From a bacterium (lineage in GTDB: Bacteria > Planctomycetota > JAFGQW01): 64,000 nucleotides of DNA. A program made the position numbers and the translations under genes. The stretch covers positions 310,001 through 374,000 of the forward strand of contig JAUHXU010000005.1 of assembly GCA_030426805.1 (NCBI GenBank), read 5' to 3'. How positions within the stretch are numbered: position 1 is the first letter of the stretch; every line of letters begins with the position of its first letter. Under the pieces are notes generated by a model. The model saw nothing but the letters and a program-made list of their open reading frames with translations. It was not told the DNA's origin and searched no databases. Below, piece by piece: positions 50,944-58,737 of the stretch.

Positions 50944-51633
50944 TCAGGGGCGAACGACCCGGACGTTCATGCGGACGTAGAACTTCGTCCACTTGCGGGT
51001 GCGCGGGTCGAGATACTGACCGCCGATCGCGACGGCACCGCGCCCGGGCCGCTTGCCGCGAATGCGCAGGACGCCGCCCCGCAGGTCCACCGAGAAGAGA
51101 TTCGTGTCGGCCGCGAGCATCGCGAGCTTGCGCACCGGCGCGCCGACGATCCCCCGCACGGTGCCGTGCTTTCCGCCACCCACGGCGACGGTCGTGCGGC
51201 GCTGGAACTGGCGGGCGGGCGCGACGTGGCGACGCGGGGCGTTGCGCGGCGCGTGCACGGTCACGCGGATCCGCAGCACGAACGACTGCCAACGGCGCGC
51301 GTTGAAGTTCCACTTCTGCCCGCGCAAGACGACCGACGTGTGCCCGACGCGACGACCCCGCGGGGCGCCGACCGGCGTCAGTCGCACGAGCGGATCGCCG
51401 CGGCGCCACAGGATCGCGGCACGGGCGACGCGCGGGTTCGGCGATGCCACGATTCGAACGTTGCGCGTGCGGACGAACGTCGAACGGACCTTGACGAAGT
51501 GCGGCTTGCCGGACGCGTGCAGCGTGCGGCGGATCGTCCGCTCGACGGGGCCGGCATTCGCGGTCGACGAGATCGAGACGAGCGCGGTAAGCGCGGCGAC
51601 AGGGATCAGGGACAGGGGCATCAGCGAGCGCAT
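50944..51633 (-). CDS. Secreted basic protein of unknown function
   Basis: 229 residues from ATG 51633 (AAGGAG eight bases upstream), signal peptide LMPLSLIPVAALTALVSISS. The mature protein is very rich in Arg and Val, with alternating hydrophobic/basic strands. Two similar stretches exist: RGQKWNFNARRWQSFVLRIRVTV and GGQYLDPRTRKWTKFYVRMNV, and each is near RIVASPNPRVARAAIL or FSVDLRGGVLRIRG, so it is probably a two-fold beta-type repeat. I do not recognise the family. Basic charge suggests binding to an anionic surface polymer. Divergent from the selenoprotein gene, with about 225 bases between. Confidence 0.6.
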   Translation of the reverse strand: MRSLMPLSLIPVAALTALVSISSTANAGPVERTIRRTLHASGKPHFVKVRSTFVRTRNVRIVASPNPRVARAAILWRRGDPLVRLTPVGAPRGRRVGHTSVVLRGQKWNFNARRWQSFVLRIRVTVHAPRNAPRRHVAPARQFQRRTTVAVGGGKHGTVRGIVGAPVRKLAMLAADTNLFSVDLRGGVLRIRGKRPGRGAVAIGGQYLDPRTRKWTKFYVRMNVRVVRP

Positions 51634-51791
51634 CGGTTCGCTCCTTCCGGGCGGTGGCGTCGGCCGGTTGCCGTCGCCGATGCCCACTGAATGCCGGGCG
51701 AAACCGCATCGCCGACACCGAATTCGCCAGTTGTCTTTGTTCCGGGAAAGTCGTCCGGCCACGCCCGAACGCAACGCTCAGCCGGTGCGGC

Positions 51792-51820
51792 TTGACGCCG
51801 TCTTGCACGTCGGCGACGAT
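51792..51820 (+). promoter_or_regulatory. Candidate promoter of the selenoprotein peroxiredoxin gene
   Basis: TTGACG (51792-51797) fits the -35 consensus at five of six positions; 17 bases on, GACGAT (51815-51820) is a weak -10. Predicted transcription start is about 33 bases before the ATG at 51859. Confidence 0.35.
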
Positions 51821-51858
51821 CACCGTCCGAATCCGCTGACCTCGAACGGGAGTCGTCG

Positions 51859-52383
51859 ATGCGAAACGCCCTGGTCGTCTTGTTGTCGCTGTGCCTCGGA
51901 GGATCGATGGCCCGAAACGAACCGGCCGGCCCGAAGGTCGGCGAAGCAGTCGCGAGCATACGGCTCAACGACCAGCACGGTCGCGCGACGGCAGTCGGCA
52001 AGAACAAGAAAGGGCTGTGGTCGGTCGTCGCGTTCTACCCGAAGGCGGCGACGCCCGGCTGAACGGTCGAGTGCAAGTCGCTGCGGGACGTAGCGACAGA
52101 ACTCGAAGCGCTCGACACGAAGATCTATGCGGTCAGCGTCGACGACGTCGCGACCCTCGCGAAGTTCGGCGAGAAGCAGAGCCTCGGCTACGCGCTGCTC
52201 AGCGACCCCGATGGAAGCGCCATCGCGAAGTTCGGCGCCGCCCGCGCCAAGGGCCCGTGGGCACAACGCAAGACGTTCATCGTCGACGATCGTGGCATTC
52301 TCCGCCACACGTTCGACTCCGTCAGCGTCCGCACCCACGGCACCGACGTCCTCGAACGCGTCCGCGCGCTGCGCAAGCGCTGA
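51859..52383 (+). CDS. Peroxiredoxin (BCP/AhpC-TSA type) with predicted selenocysteine at TGA 52060-52062
   Basis: 174 residues if TGA 52060-52062 is read as selenocysteine (U68). GGAG lies seven bases before the ATG; the N terminus (NALVVLLSLCLGGSMA) is a signal or lipoprotein-like peptide, so the protein is exported. Before the TGA the frame reads KVGEAVASIRLNDQHGRATA, then VVAFYPKAATPG; after it TVECKSLRDVATELEAL, KIYAVSVDDVATLAKFGEKQ, YALLSDPDGSAIAKFGAARA and KTFIVDDRGILRHTFDSV, a complete peroxiredoxin to a normal TGA. The TGA stands exactly where BCP-type enzymes have the peroxidatic Cys (TPGCT). C72 may serve as resolving residue. A frame-true hairpin follows (52077-52097). Selenoprotein peroxiredoxins are known from other bacteria. 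A pseudogene is unlikely because only that codon is affected. Confidence 0.88.
52077..52097 (+). promoter_or_regulatory. Bacterial SECIS-type hairpin downstream of the UGA codon
   Basis: An 8-bp stem pairs 52077-52084 (GTCGCTGC) with 52090-52097 (GTAGCGAC), one G-U wobble included, around the 5-base loop GGGAC (52085-52089). The loop starts 22 bases after the UGA, within the 16-37 base window used for bacterial SECIS elements, and opens with GG as the SelB-binding consensus requires. The element lies inside the coding sequence, as expected in bacteria. Confidence 0.75.
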
Positions 52384-52400
52384 GCCGGCGGCCGGCACCG

Positions 52401-52422
52401 CGCGGTAACGGATGTTACCGCG
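52401..52422 (+). terminator. Hairpin terminator after the selenoprotein gene
   Basis: A 9-bp perfect stem (CGCGGTAAC at 52401-52409 with GTTACCGCG at 52414-52422) with loop GGAT lies 18 bases after the stop. There is no T run. It separates the selenoprotein gene from the next gene 100 bases on. Confidence 0.6.
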
Positions 52423-52521
52423 TATCGCCGACCGAGCGCGCCAGAGCCGGCCTGCAGCCACACGCACGATCGGAACGCCCCTTGCAGGGTCGCGGTCTCC
52501 CGAAGACTTCGGAGATCGCCG

Positions 52522-54723
52522 ATGTTCATCCGATTGCCTCTGGCTCTCGCCTGTGCCGCGCTCATCGCGGCAACGCTCGTATGGACGTCCCCATCGCTCC
52601 CGGCACCTCAGACGCCCGCAGCACATGCGTCGGCCGCACCGCCCCCCCCGGCAACGCTCGATTCAGAGACGCCCGTGCGGTCTGGCACCACAGCAACCGT
52701 CGGCCATGCCGCATCTGCACCGACGGCAACGCAGTCGAATCGCCACGCGCCCACGGCTCCCGTGGAAGACTGGGTGTGTATCGGCGTGAAGGTTCACTCG
52801 CGCGCGTCGCAAACACTCGTGCGAGGTCAAGCCATCGAGGTGAGATGTGTCCCTCGCGATGCCAAGGCCGAAGAGCTGATTCGCGAGGAGAACTGGCTCG
52901 ACCCGGATGCGAGTATCCACAACACTCGAGTCCCCCCGCTCCGTACGCTTCAGCTACGCGCGCGCGATCCGGTATCCGATCGTACGACCCACTGGCGCAC
53001 CATGGCTCCTCTCGCACCGGATGCATGGGGCGCATGCGTATCGCTTCACCATGACGGCCCGGTTCGCCCCGTGCCGGGCCGCGTCCTCGCCGCGCATGAC
53101 GGCACGCCTGTCAGCGGTGCGCGCATCCATGCGGCCTATGACGCACCGGCTGGCGACGAGTCCGAGACCAAGCACGCGATAACGCGCTGCGACGTCAACG
53201 GCGACTTCGTGATCGACCGCGCCGTCGTCCACGACTGGGTGCGCATCGAAGCGTGCGGATACGCAACCGTCGACGGCGAACTCGCGCGTGCGGACGCGCC
53301 GAACCGCCCCACGACGATTCTGTTGCGACGCGCCGCAACGCTAACCGGCTCGGTCGTCGATTCCGCAGGCCGACGGCTCCCGTGGGCCGTCGTCTCGGCG
53401 TACCGCGCGAGCGGAACCATGCGGTTCGGCTGCGACACAGAGAATCACGCGGCCTGCGACGAAAGCGGACACTTCACCCTACCGGCACTGGCCGTCGGTG
53501 ATGCGCTGACCTTGCGCGTCTGGGCCCTGTCGGAGTCCGGACAAGAGGAACTCGCCCGGCTGCCGAGCGCCGAAGCGCGTGCGGACCACCTACAATCGCT
53601 GCTTCACGAGCTGACGCTGCTCACCGACTCGTTGCCACGCGTCGTGCTCGCCCCCGGCGAATCCCGCGCCATTCAGCTTCGGGTCACGGCGCCGATCGCG
53701 GTGACCGGGCGCGTCGTCGATGCACGCGGCGCACCGGTGGACGACGTCGAGGTGCAACTCTCCACTGTCACCCGACGGTGGTCCGAAACGTCGTCTGACG
53801 GCTCGTTTCGTTTTCGAGACGTACCGCTCGGCGACTGGGTCATGCAGGCCTACCGCCGGTCCGGATGCACGCCGGTTCGATGCACCCCATCGATTCCGAT
53901 ACGCCTCCACCGACCAGCGGACGGCATGGGCATCGAACTCGTGATCCATCACGGCATGATTCGCGGTGTCGTCCGAACGGACCGCGACGCGACCCCGAGC
54001 CCAGGGTGCCGAGTCACCGCGTTCAACGTACTCGATCCCTGGCAACGATCGGTCGTGACCGTGGAACCCGACGGCACATTCACACTCTCGGGGCTCGCGC
54101 CCGGCCGATACTGGGTGCGGGTGCATGGGGGCGTATCCTCCGACCCGCTCGGCCCCTTTCCGACCGGCGGCGCACCGATCGTACTGCGCGCGGCATCGCG
54201 GCGGGCAATTCGCGGCGACATCGCGACTGCGTTCTCCGACGAAGACGAAGTCATCGCCCGCCATCAGTCCACCGGCCGAGAGGTGCAGGGCCATCTCGAC
54301 CCCGAAGAGGACGCGGAGCACGATCTCGAGGTCGACGATCTCCGGCCCGGCACCTACGACGTGATCGCCTACCTTCGCGGCGATCGCATCGCACTCGCGC
54401 CATCGGTCGTCGTCGGCACCGACCGGGATACGGTCATCGACCGGCCCCTCCGCCCGGAGCCCGCCTGCGTGCTGCGCGTCCGCATCGACGGCCCGAAAGC
54501 CGACTATCGGATCGCGATCCACGCGCAGCGGTGGAACGTCAGGCTGCCGGAGGTCTGGATCTCCGCCGCCGACGTCGCCCTCGGCGCCTACATCGATGTC
54601 ATCGTCCCGGCCGGTTCGCTCGACGTTCGCGTGCTCGTGCCGAACGCCGGCGGTCCGCTCGCGAGTCGGCACGTTCACGCGGTGCCGGGGCGAGAATCGA
54701 CTCTGACGATCCGCTTGCGCTGA
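52522..54723 (+). CDS. Secreted carboxypeptidase-regulatory-like domain protein
   Basis: 733 residues from ATG 52522 (GGAG seven bases before). The N terminus (LALACAALIAATLVWTSPSL) is a signal anchor, followed by a Pro/Ala/Thr-rich linker to about residue 80. Transthyretin-type units are marked by VPGRVLAAHDGTPVSGARIH, LTGSVVDSAGRRLPWAVVSA and VTGRVVDARGAPVDDVEVQL, each with a D-x-x-G-x-F turn (CDVNGDFVI, CDESGHFTL, SSDGSFRFRD); further ones follow (VEPDGTFTLSGLAPGRYWVR). No enzyme motif is visible. It is the same architecture as the protein at 29520-31166. Start follows the terminator of the selenoprotein gene, so it has its own promoter or reads through. Confidence 0.75.
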   Translation: MFIRLPLALACAALIAATLVWTSPSLPAPQTPAAHASAAPPPPATLDSETPVRSGTTATVGHAASAPTATQSNRHAPTAPVEDWVCIGVKVHSRASQTLVRGQAIEVRCVPRDAKAEELIREENWLDPDASIHNTRVPPLRTLQLRARDPVSDRTTHWRTMAPLAPDAWGACVSLHHDGPVRPVPGRVLAAHDGTPVSGARIHAAYDAPAGDESETKHAITRCDVNGDFVIDRAVVHDWVRIEACGYATVDGELARADAPNRPTTILLRRAATLTGSVVDSAGRRLPWAVVSAYRASGTMRFGCDTENHAACDESGHFTLPALAVGDALTLRVWALSESGQEELARLPSAEARADHLQSLLHELTLLTDSLPRVVLAPGESRAIQLRVTAPIAVTGRVVDARGAPVDDVEVQLSTVTRRWSETSSDGSFRFRDVPLGDWVMQAYRRSGCTPVRCTPSIPIRLHRPADGMGIELVIHHGMIRGVVRTDRDATPSPGCRVTAFNVLDPWQRSVVTVEPDGTFTLSGLAPGRYWVRVHGGVSSDPLGPFPTGGAPIVLRAASRRAIRGDIATAFSDEDEVIARHQSTGREVQGHLDPEEDAEHDLEVDDLRPGTYDVIAYLRGDRIALAPSVVVGTDRDTVIDRPLRPEPACVLRVRIDGPKADYRIAIHAQRWNVRLPEVWISAADVALGAYIDVIVPAGSLDVRVLVPNAGGPLASRHVHAVPGRESTLTIRLR

Positions 54724-54769
54724 TCCTCGGGCACAATGGCGCGGGTCCAACGCGTCTGGAGTCTCGCGA

Positions 54770-55357
54770 ATGCGCATCCTGCTGATCATCGTCGTCGTCT
54801 TCATCGGCTTGTGCCACTTTCTGCTGCTCGATGACGTCGTCGAAACCGACCCGGAAATACAGACGACCTTCGCCATGGGCGACTTCATCCGCGGTTTCGG
54901 GCGTCCGTTCATCATGATCGCGGTGATCGGTGTCGCGGTCGGTGTCGCCGGTGGGACGCCGCTCGGCCGACGCGCCGCGTTCGCGTTCCTCAAGGGCCAC
55001 CCGATCGACGACGTGTCGGCCGCACACGCGACGCGCGTGTTCTCGGCCACGGCGAGGGCGATGGTCGCCGCGGGCGCGCTGCTCGCGTTCACCGGCGCGC
55101 TCGTTCTGCTCGGCGGCCACTTCACCCTCCGGTCCACGCAGAGTTCGCCGGTGACTGCCGCCGACGCGATCTTCCTCGGCTTGAACGCGGCGATCACGAG
55201 CCTCGTGCTCGGGCGCATGGTCGCCGGCGTCCTCGCGGAGGGATCCGCCGCGCACGCACGCACCGCGCCACCGCCTGCTCACGCGTTCACGGCCGATCTC
55301 GGGTTGCTCGTACTGCTCGCGGTCCCGACGTTGATCACGCTCGCGATCATGCCCTGA
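54770..55357 (+). CDS. Four-TM membrane protein of unknown function
   Basis: 195 residues. Hydrophobic segments: ILLIIVVVFIGLCHFLLL (N-terminal), FIMIAVIGVAVGVAGG, MVAAGALLAFTGALVLLGG, IFLGLNAAITSLVLGRMVAG and LGLLVLLAVPTLITLAIM. The short acidic loop DDVVETDPEIQTTF follows the first helix. I do not recognise a family, although GLNAAITSLVLGRM recalls MotA/ExbB-type proton channel proteins. It is followed 17 bases later by another membrane protein in the same direction; the two are probably co-transcribed partners. Confidence 0.6.
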   Translation: MRILLIIVVVFIGLCHFLLLDDVVETDPEIQTTFAMGDFIRGFGRPFIMIAVIGVAVGVAGGTPLGRRAAFAFLKGHPIDDVSAAHATRVFSATARAMVAAGALLAFTGALVLLGGHFTLRSTQSSPVTAADAIFLGLNAAITSLVLGRMVAGVLAEGSAAHARTAPPPAHAFTADLGLLVLLAVPTLITLAIMP

Positions 55358-55374
55358 ATCGGAGAGAGGAACCC

Positions 55375-55878
55375 GTGCCGCTCATCACCCGTTACCTGGC
55401 GCTGGTCGTCGGATGGAGTGCGCTCTTCGTCGCGATCTCCGCGATCGCCCCGGACGTCTCGCTGCTGTTCGATCCGCGCACCGTAGCGTTCGTCACGCTC
55501 TTTCCATGGCTCGTCGCGTGCATCGGCTTTCCGTTGCGCGACCTCGGCGCGTCGCTGGCCGATGCGGTCCGCCCGGGCATTCGTGACCTTCCGGTCGAAC
55601 GGCGCGTGCAATCGGCTCGCGTGCTCCGCGCGGTCGGTGGTCTGACGCTCGCGACCGGCGTCATCGCGTTCTTCGGCACCTACCTGAACCTGCTCAGCGG
55701 CCTCGCCCTCAAGAGCGGCACCGCGACGAAGACAGACTACATCACCGGTTTCAGCGCGATGCTGCTCGCACCCCTCTACGGGCTCGCGCTGCGGGCGTTC
55801 CTCTACGATCCGATCGCCACCTCGATCGAGAGCGCGTCGGCGTTCGCGATCGAGCGAGACGCAGCCGACGCCGACTGA
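55375..55878 (+). CDS. MotA/ExbB-like membrane protein (tentative)
   Basis: 167 residues from GTG 55375 with GAGAGG five to seven bases upstream. Four hydrophobic stretches: LALVVGWSALFVAISAIAP, VAFVTLFPWLVACIGFPL, LTLATGVIAFFGTYLNLLSG and YITGFSAMLLAPLYGLALRA. The segment ALKSGTATKTDYITGFSAML then LLAPLYGLALRAFLYDP has the spacing of the third and fourth helices of MotA/TolQ/ExbB stators, but no complete signature is present. The partner would be the preceding 195-residue protein. The assignment is weak; treat as membrane protein of unknown function. Confidence 0.5.
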   Translation: MPLITRYLALVVGWSALFVAISAIAPDVSLLFDPRTVAFVTLFPWLVACIGFPLRDLGASLADAVRPGIRDLPVERRVQSARVLRAVGGLTLATGVIAFFGTYLNLLSGLALKSGTATKTDYITGFSAMLLAPLYGLALRAFLYDPIATSIESASAFAIERDAADAD

Positions 55879-55936
55879 GGCCGAGTTGACTCGCACGACG
55901 ACGCCGTGGTAGACCGTGCGCCGGAAGGATCGCGTC

Positions 55937-57088
55937 GTGTCCAGTTCGTCATCACGAAAACGCAGGATCGCACTGCGCCTCGGGCTCGCGCTCGGGTCGG
56001 TCGTGCTCGTCGTCGGTCTCACCGAAGCCGGACTGCGGCTCTTCGGCTTCCGACACCCGCCGATCCGGCTGCCCATCGTCGCCGGCGTCCGCGGAGTCGT
56101 GAAGGACGTCGCGGCACAGGACGGCCTCTACCTGCACGACGACCGGCAGCTCTGGCGGCCGAAGCCCGGCGTTCACGCATTCGCCTACTGGGGCGGCGAC
56201 ACGAGTCGACACCCCGAACGCGTCAACGAGCGCGGCTACCGCGGGCCGTTGCTCCCGACCGAGCGAACGCCTGGCGTGCGCCGCATCGCGACGCTCGGCG
56301 ACTCGTCGACGTTCGGCGCGCGCGTCTCCTACGCCGACTCCTACAGCGGCCGGCTGCCCGCGATCCTGAAGGCCCGTGGGATCGAGACGGAGGTCCTCAA
56401 CGGTGGCGTCGTCGGCTTCTCGATCCGGCAGGGGCTCGCGCGCTACCGGGCGCTGGTGCGCGAGCACGGACCGGACGTCGTCGTCGCTGCGTTCGGCGCG
56501 GTCAACGAGAGCTTCGCGGGTCGCGGCACGTCCGACGACGATCAGATCGAACGCAACCTCTCACAGGACACCTGGTGGTGGCACACGAAGCGCTGGCTCC
56601 GTGAACACTCGCGTCTCGTCCACCTCGCGGACTACGGTGCCGAGTCCCTGCGCGGCGGGCGCGAGAAAGTCCTCGCCGCCGTGAAAGAGCGATCCCGAGA
56701 ACACTGGAAAGTGAACGAAGACGCGTTCGCCGTCGACTGGCCGGGCGTCCGCCGTGTCTCGGTGGCACGGTTTCGCGAGTTGCTGACGACGCTCCGCGAT
56801 GCGGTCGCCGATGACGGTGCGCAGCTCGTACTGCTCTCGATGCCGCGCCACGAACGCCACGAGAAACGCTGCCCGATCCTGCTCGCTTACACCGAAGCCC
56901 TGCTCGACGTGGCGAAGCGAGAGGCGATTCCGCTCGTCGATGGACGCGCGGCATTCGCGGATGCCCGCCCTCGCCAGCCCGGCGCGCCGCTGTTCGTCCC
57001 CGACGGCTATCACCCGTCTCCGCGTGGACACGCGATTCTCGCCAGCGCGCTGGCGGACCGCATTGCGGCACTACCCGCCTCGCGGTGA
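55937..57088 (+). CDS. SGNH/GDSL hydrolase with N-terminal membrane anchor
   Basis: 383 residues from GTG 55937, chosen because GGAAGGA lies seven bases upstream; GTG 55916 would add seven residues. A TM anchor (LALGSVVLVVGLTEAGLRLF) precedes an SGNH fold: block I RIATLGDSSTFGARV with S123, the Gly in LNGGVVGFSIRQG, block III VVVAAFGAVNESF with N, and block V DGYHPSPRGHAIL with D356 and H359. Such enzymes remove acyl groups from polysaccharides or lipids. The catalytic domain should face the periplasm. The 3' end overlaps the convergent GT39-like gene by 18 bases, suggesting modification of the same envelope polymer. Confidence 0.8.
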   Translation: MSSSSSRKRRIALRLGLALGSVVLVVGLTEAGLRLFGFRHPPIRLPIVAGVRGVVKDVAAQDGLYLHDDRQLWRPKPGVHAFAYWGGDTSRHPERVNERGYRGPLLPTERTPGVRRIATLGDSSTFGARVSYADSYSGRLPAILKARGIETEVLNGGVVGFSIRQGLARYRALVREHGPDVVVAAFGAVNESFAGRGTSDDDQIERNLSQDTWWWHTKRWLREHSRLVHLADYGAESLRGGREKVLAAVKERSREHWKVNEDAFAVDWPGVRRVSVARFRELLTTLRDAVADDGAQLVLLSMPRHERHEKRCPILLAYTEALLDVAKREAIPLVDGRAAFADARPRQPGAPLFVPDGYHPSPRGHAILASALADRIAALPASR

Positions 57089-58609
57089 TCCGGCGAGGTC
57101 GGGCCGCTCCCAGACCGTCATCTCGCCGTCCTTCCAGACGCGACGCCACCGCGCGAACAACTCCGGACGCAAGTGCGGAACCGCTTCGGCGTGCGTCACG
57201 ATCAACACGCCGATGTCGTACTTCCGCATCACCTCGCGGGCCCCGTACCCTCCATGCCGCGCCCACATCAGCTCGAGGAACCGAACCTCGCGATCGAAGT
57301 AGCCGGCGACGACGTGGCCGTTGAGCGCCGCGATCGGAACGGGCTCGGGATAGCGCGATTGAACGAAGTCGCGAAGTCGCTCGCACGTCTCGTGCTGCCG
57401 GATCTTCATCGGCCGGTCCGGCTCCCGCCCGAAGTCGAGCACACCCAGTGCGAGCAACGCGACCGCCAAGCCGATCCGCACGAGCCCGGGTCGCGGGCCC
57501 GGCCCGAACTCGGTCGGGGCCGTCGCCACGAGCAGGATGATCCGCACCGTCGCGACGAGGGCCAACACGTAGATCGGGAGCACCAGGCGGTAGGAGAAAT
57601 CGGCGAACACGAGGAGCGCGGCGATGTTGAGCAACGCGAACAGGCTCCCCGGGTCCCGTGACCGTAGCGCAACAGCCACGAGACACGCGAGCATCACGCC
57701 CCCGAGCGCGAGGGCGAACGGGTCCCCCGGCGTCCAGGACGAACGTGCGTTCAGGAGCGTTCGAAGTCGATCCCCGACCGCGCCGGTGATCTGCGCGGCA
57801 CGCACTGCGACGCGCTCCGACAGCCGAGCCATCGTCAGGCGAGGCGACGTCGGATCCCACGGATGCTCGTGCAGCACGTTGGTCGCATACGAGTAGTTGC
57901 CGACGGTCTCGAGCGGCAGTAGCGGCGGGTTGTAGCGTTTCCAGACCTGCCAGGGCGCCTGGAGAACCGCGACGACGCCGACGAACGCGCCGATCGCCAA
58001 GAGCCGCGCGACGAGCGACCGGCCCGCGGGTGCCCCACCGCGACGGAGCAGCCAGCTCAGCGCGAATGCCGGCGCGAGCAGCAGGTAGACGGAGCGCAGG
58101 TATGCCGCTGCCGCGACGACTACGCCGAGCAGCACGATTCCGCGCCACGTGGGGCGCGCGAACACGCGACGCTCGATCAGCAACGCGGCGAGCAGAAGTG
58201 CGACACCCGCGAGGTCGGCCATCACGAGGTTGCAATACCGGCGCGTGCACGGGTTCAACCAGAGCCCGACCGCCAACGCGATCGCGATCGGCACGCCGAG
58301 GGGTCGCTCGAAGTAGAGGAACGCGAGCACGACCGCGACGATACCGATCACGCTGATGAACAGGTTCAGCACGAAGAAATCCGTGCCGAACGCGGCGAAC
58401 AGCGGCGCGAGCAGGAGCACGAATCCCGGCGGACGCAGCGTGAAGGGTGAGCCGTTCAGCGCGTAGCCGTCGCCGGCGAGCAGCGATTTCGTCGCGATCA
58501 CGTAGAGCGACGCGTCGAAGAACGGGCTGCAATGCGCGTTCACGAGCCAGATCAAACTGATCCCGGTGAAGAGGATCAGGCCCAGTAGCGCGACGCGCTT
58601 GGAAGTCAT
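57071..58609 (-). CDS. GT39-like polytopic glycosyltransferase
   Basis: 512 residues from ATG 58609 (GTG 58618 is an alternative; neither has a strong SD). An N-terminal helix (LGLILFTGISLIWLVNA) is followed by HCSPFFDASLYVIATKSLLA with the acidic residue of GT-C enzymes, then GYALNGSPFTLRPPGF and about ten TM helices (FVLNLFISVIGIVAVVLAFL, LVMADLAGVALLLAALLI). The soluble tail contains RYPEPVPIAALNGHVVAGYF. The enzyme would use a polyprenyl-phosphate sugar outside the membrane. The donor and acceptor are unknown. Upstream, about 130 bases separate it from the protease gene on the same strand. Confidence 0.8.
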   Translation of the reverse strand: MTSKRVALLGLILFTGISLIWLVNAHCSPFFDASLYVIATKSLLAGDGYALNGSPFTLRPPGFVLLLAPLFAAFGTDFFVLNLFISVIGIVAVVLAFLYFERPLGVPIAIALAVGLWLNPCTRRYCNLVMADLAGVALLLAALLIERRVFARPTWRGIVLLGVVVAAAAYLRSVYLLLAPAFALSWLLRRGGAPAGRSLVARLLAIGAFVGVVAVLQAPWQVWKRYNPPLLPLETVGNYSYATNVLHEHPWDPTSPRLTMARLSERVAVRAAQITGAVGDRLRTLLNARSSWTPGDPFALALGGVMLACLVAVALRSRDPGSLFALLNIAALLVFADFSYRLVLPIYVLALVATVRIILLVATAPTEFGPGPRPGLVRIGLAVALLALGVLDFGREPDRPMKIRQHETCERLRDFVQSRYPEPVPIAALNGHVVAGYFDREVRFLELMWARHGGYGAREVMRKYDIGVLIVTHAEAVPHLRPELFARWRRVWKDGEMTVWERPDLAGSPRGG

Positions 58610-58737
58610 GTGGATCACGGTCGGGGAACGACGGAGTTCAACGGAGCCGGCGGACCAACGACCGCGACGGGCGCTCGGTCGAGCCTACCAGATCGGCTTG
58701 TCGGGGAGAAGGCGACCGCAAAGACGGTCGACGATGC

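Noticed and set aside
52060..52062. TGA as a nonsense mutation making the peroxiredoxin a pseudogene
   Set aside because: Downstream frame is intact and conserved, the stop is at the catalytic Cys position, and a SECIS-like hairpin follows; decay would not target only this codon.
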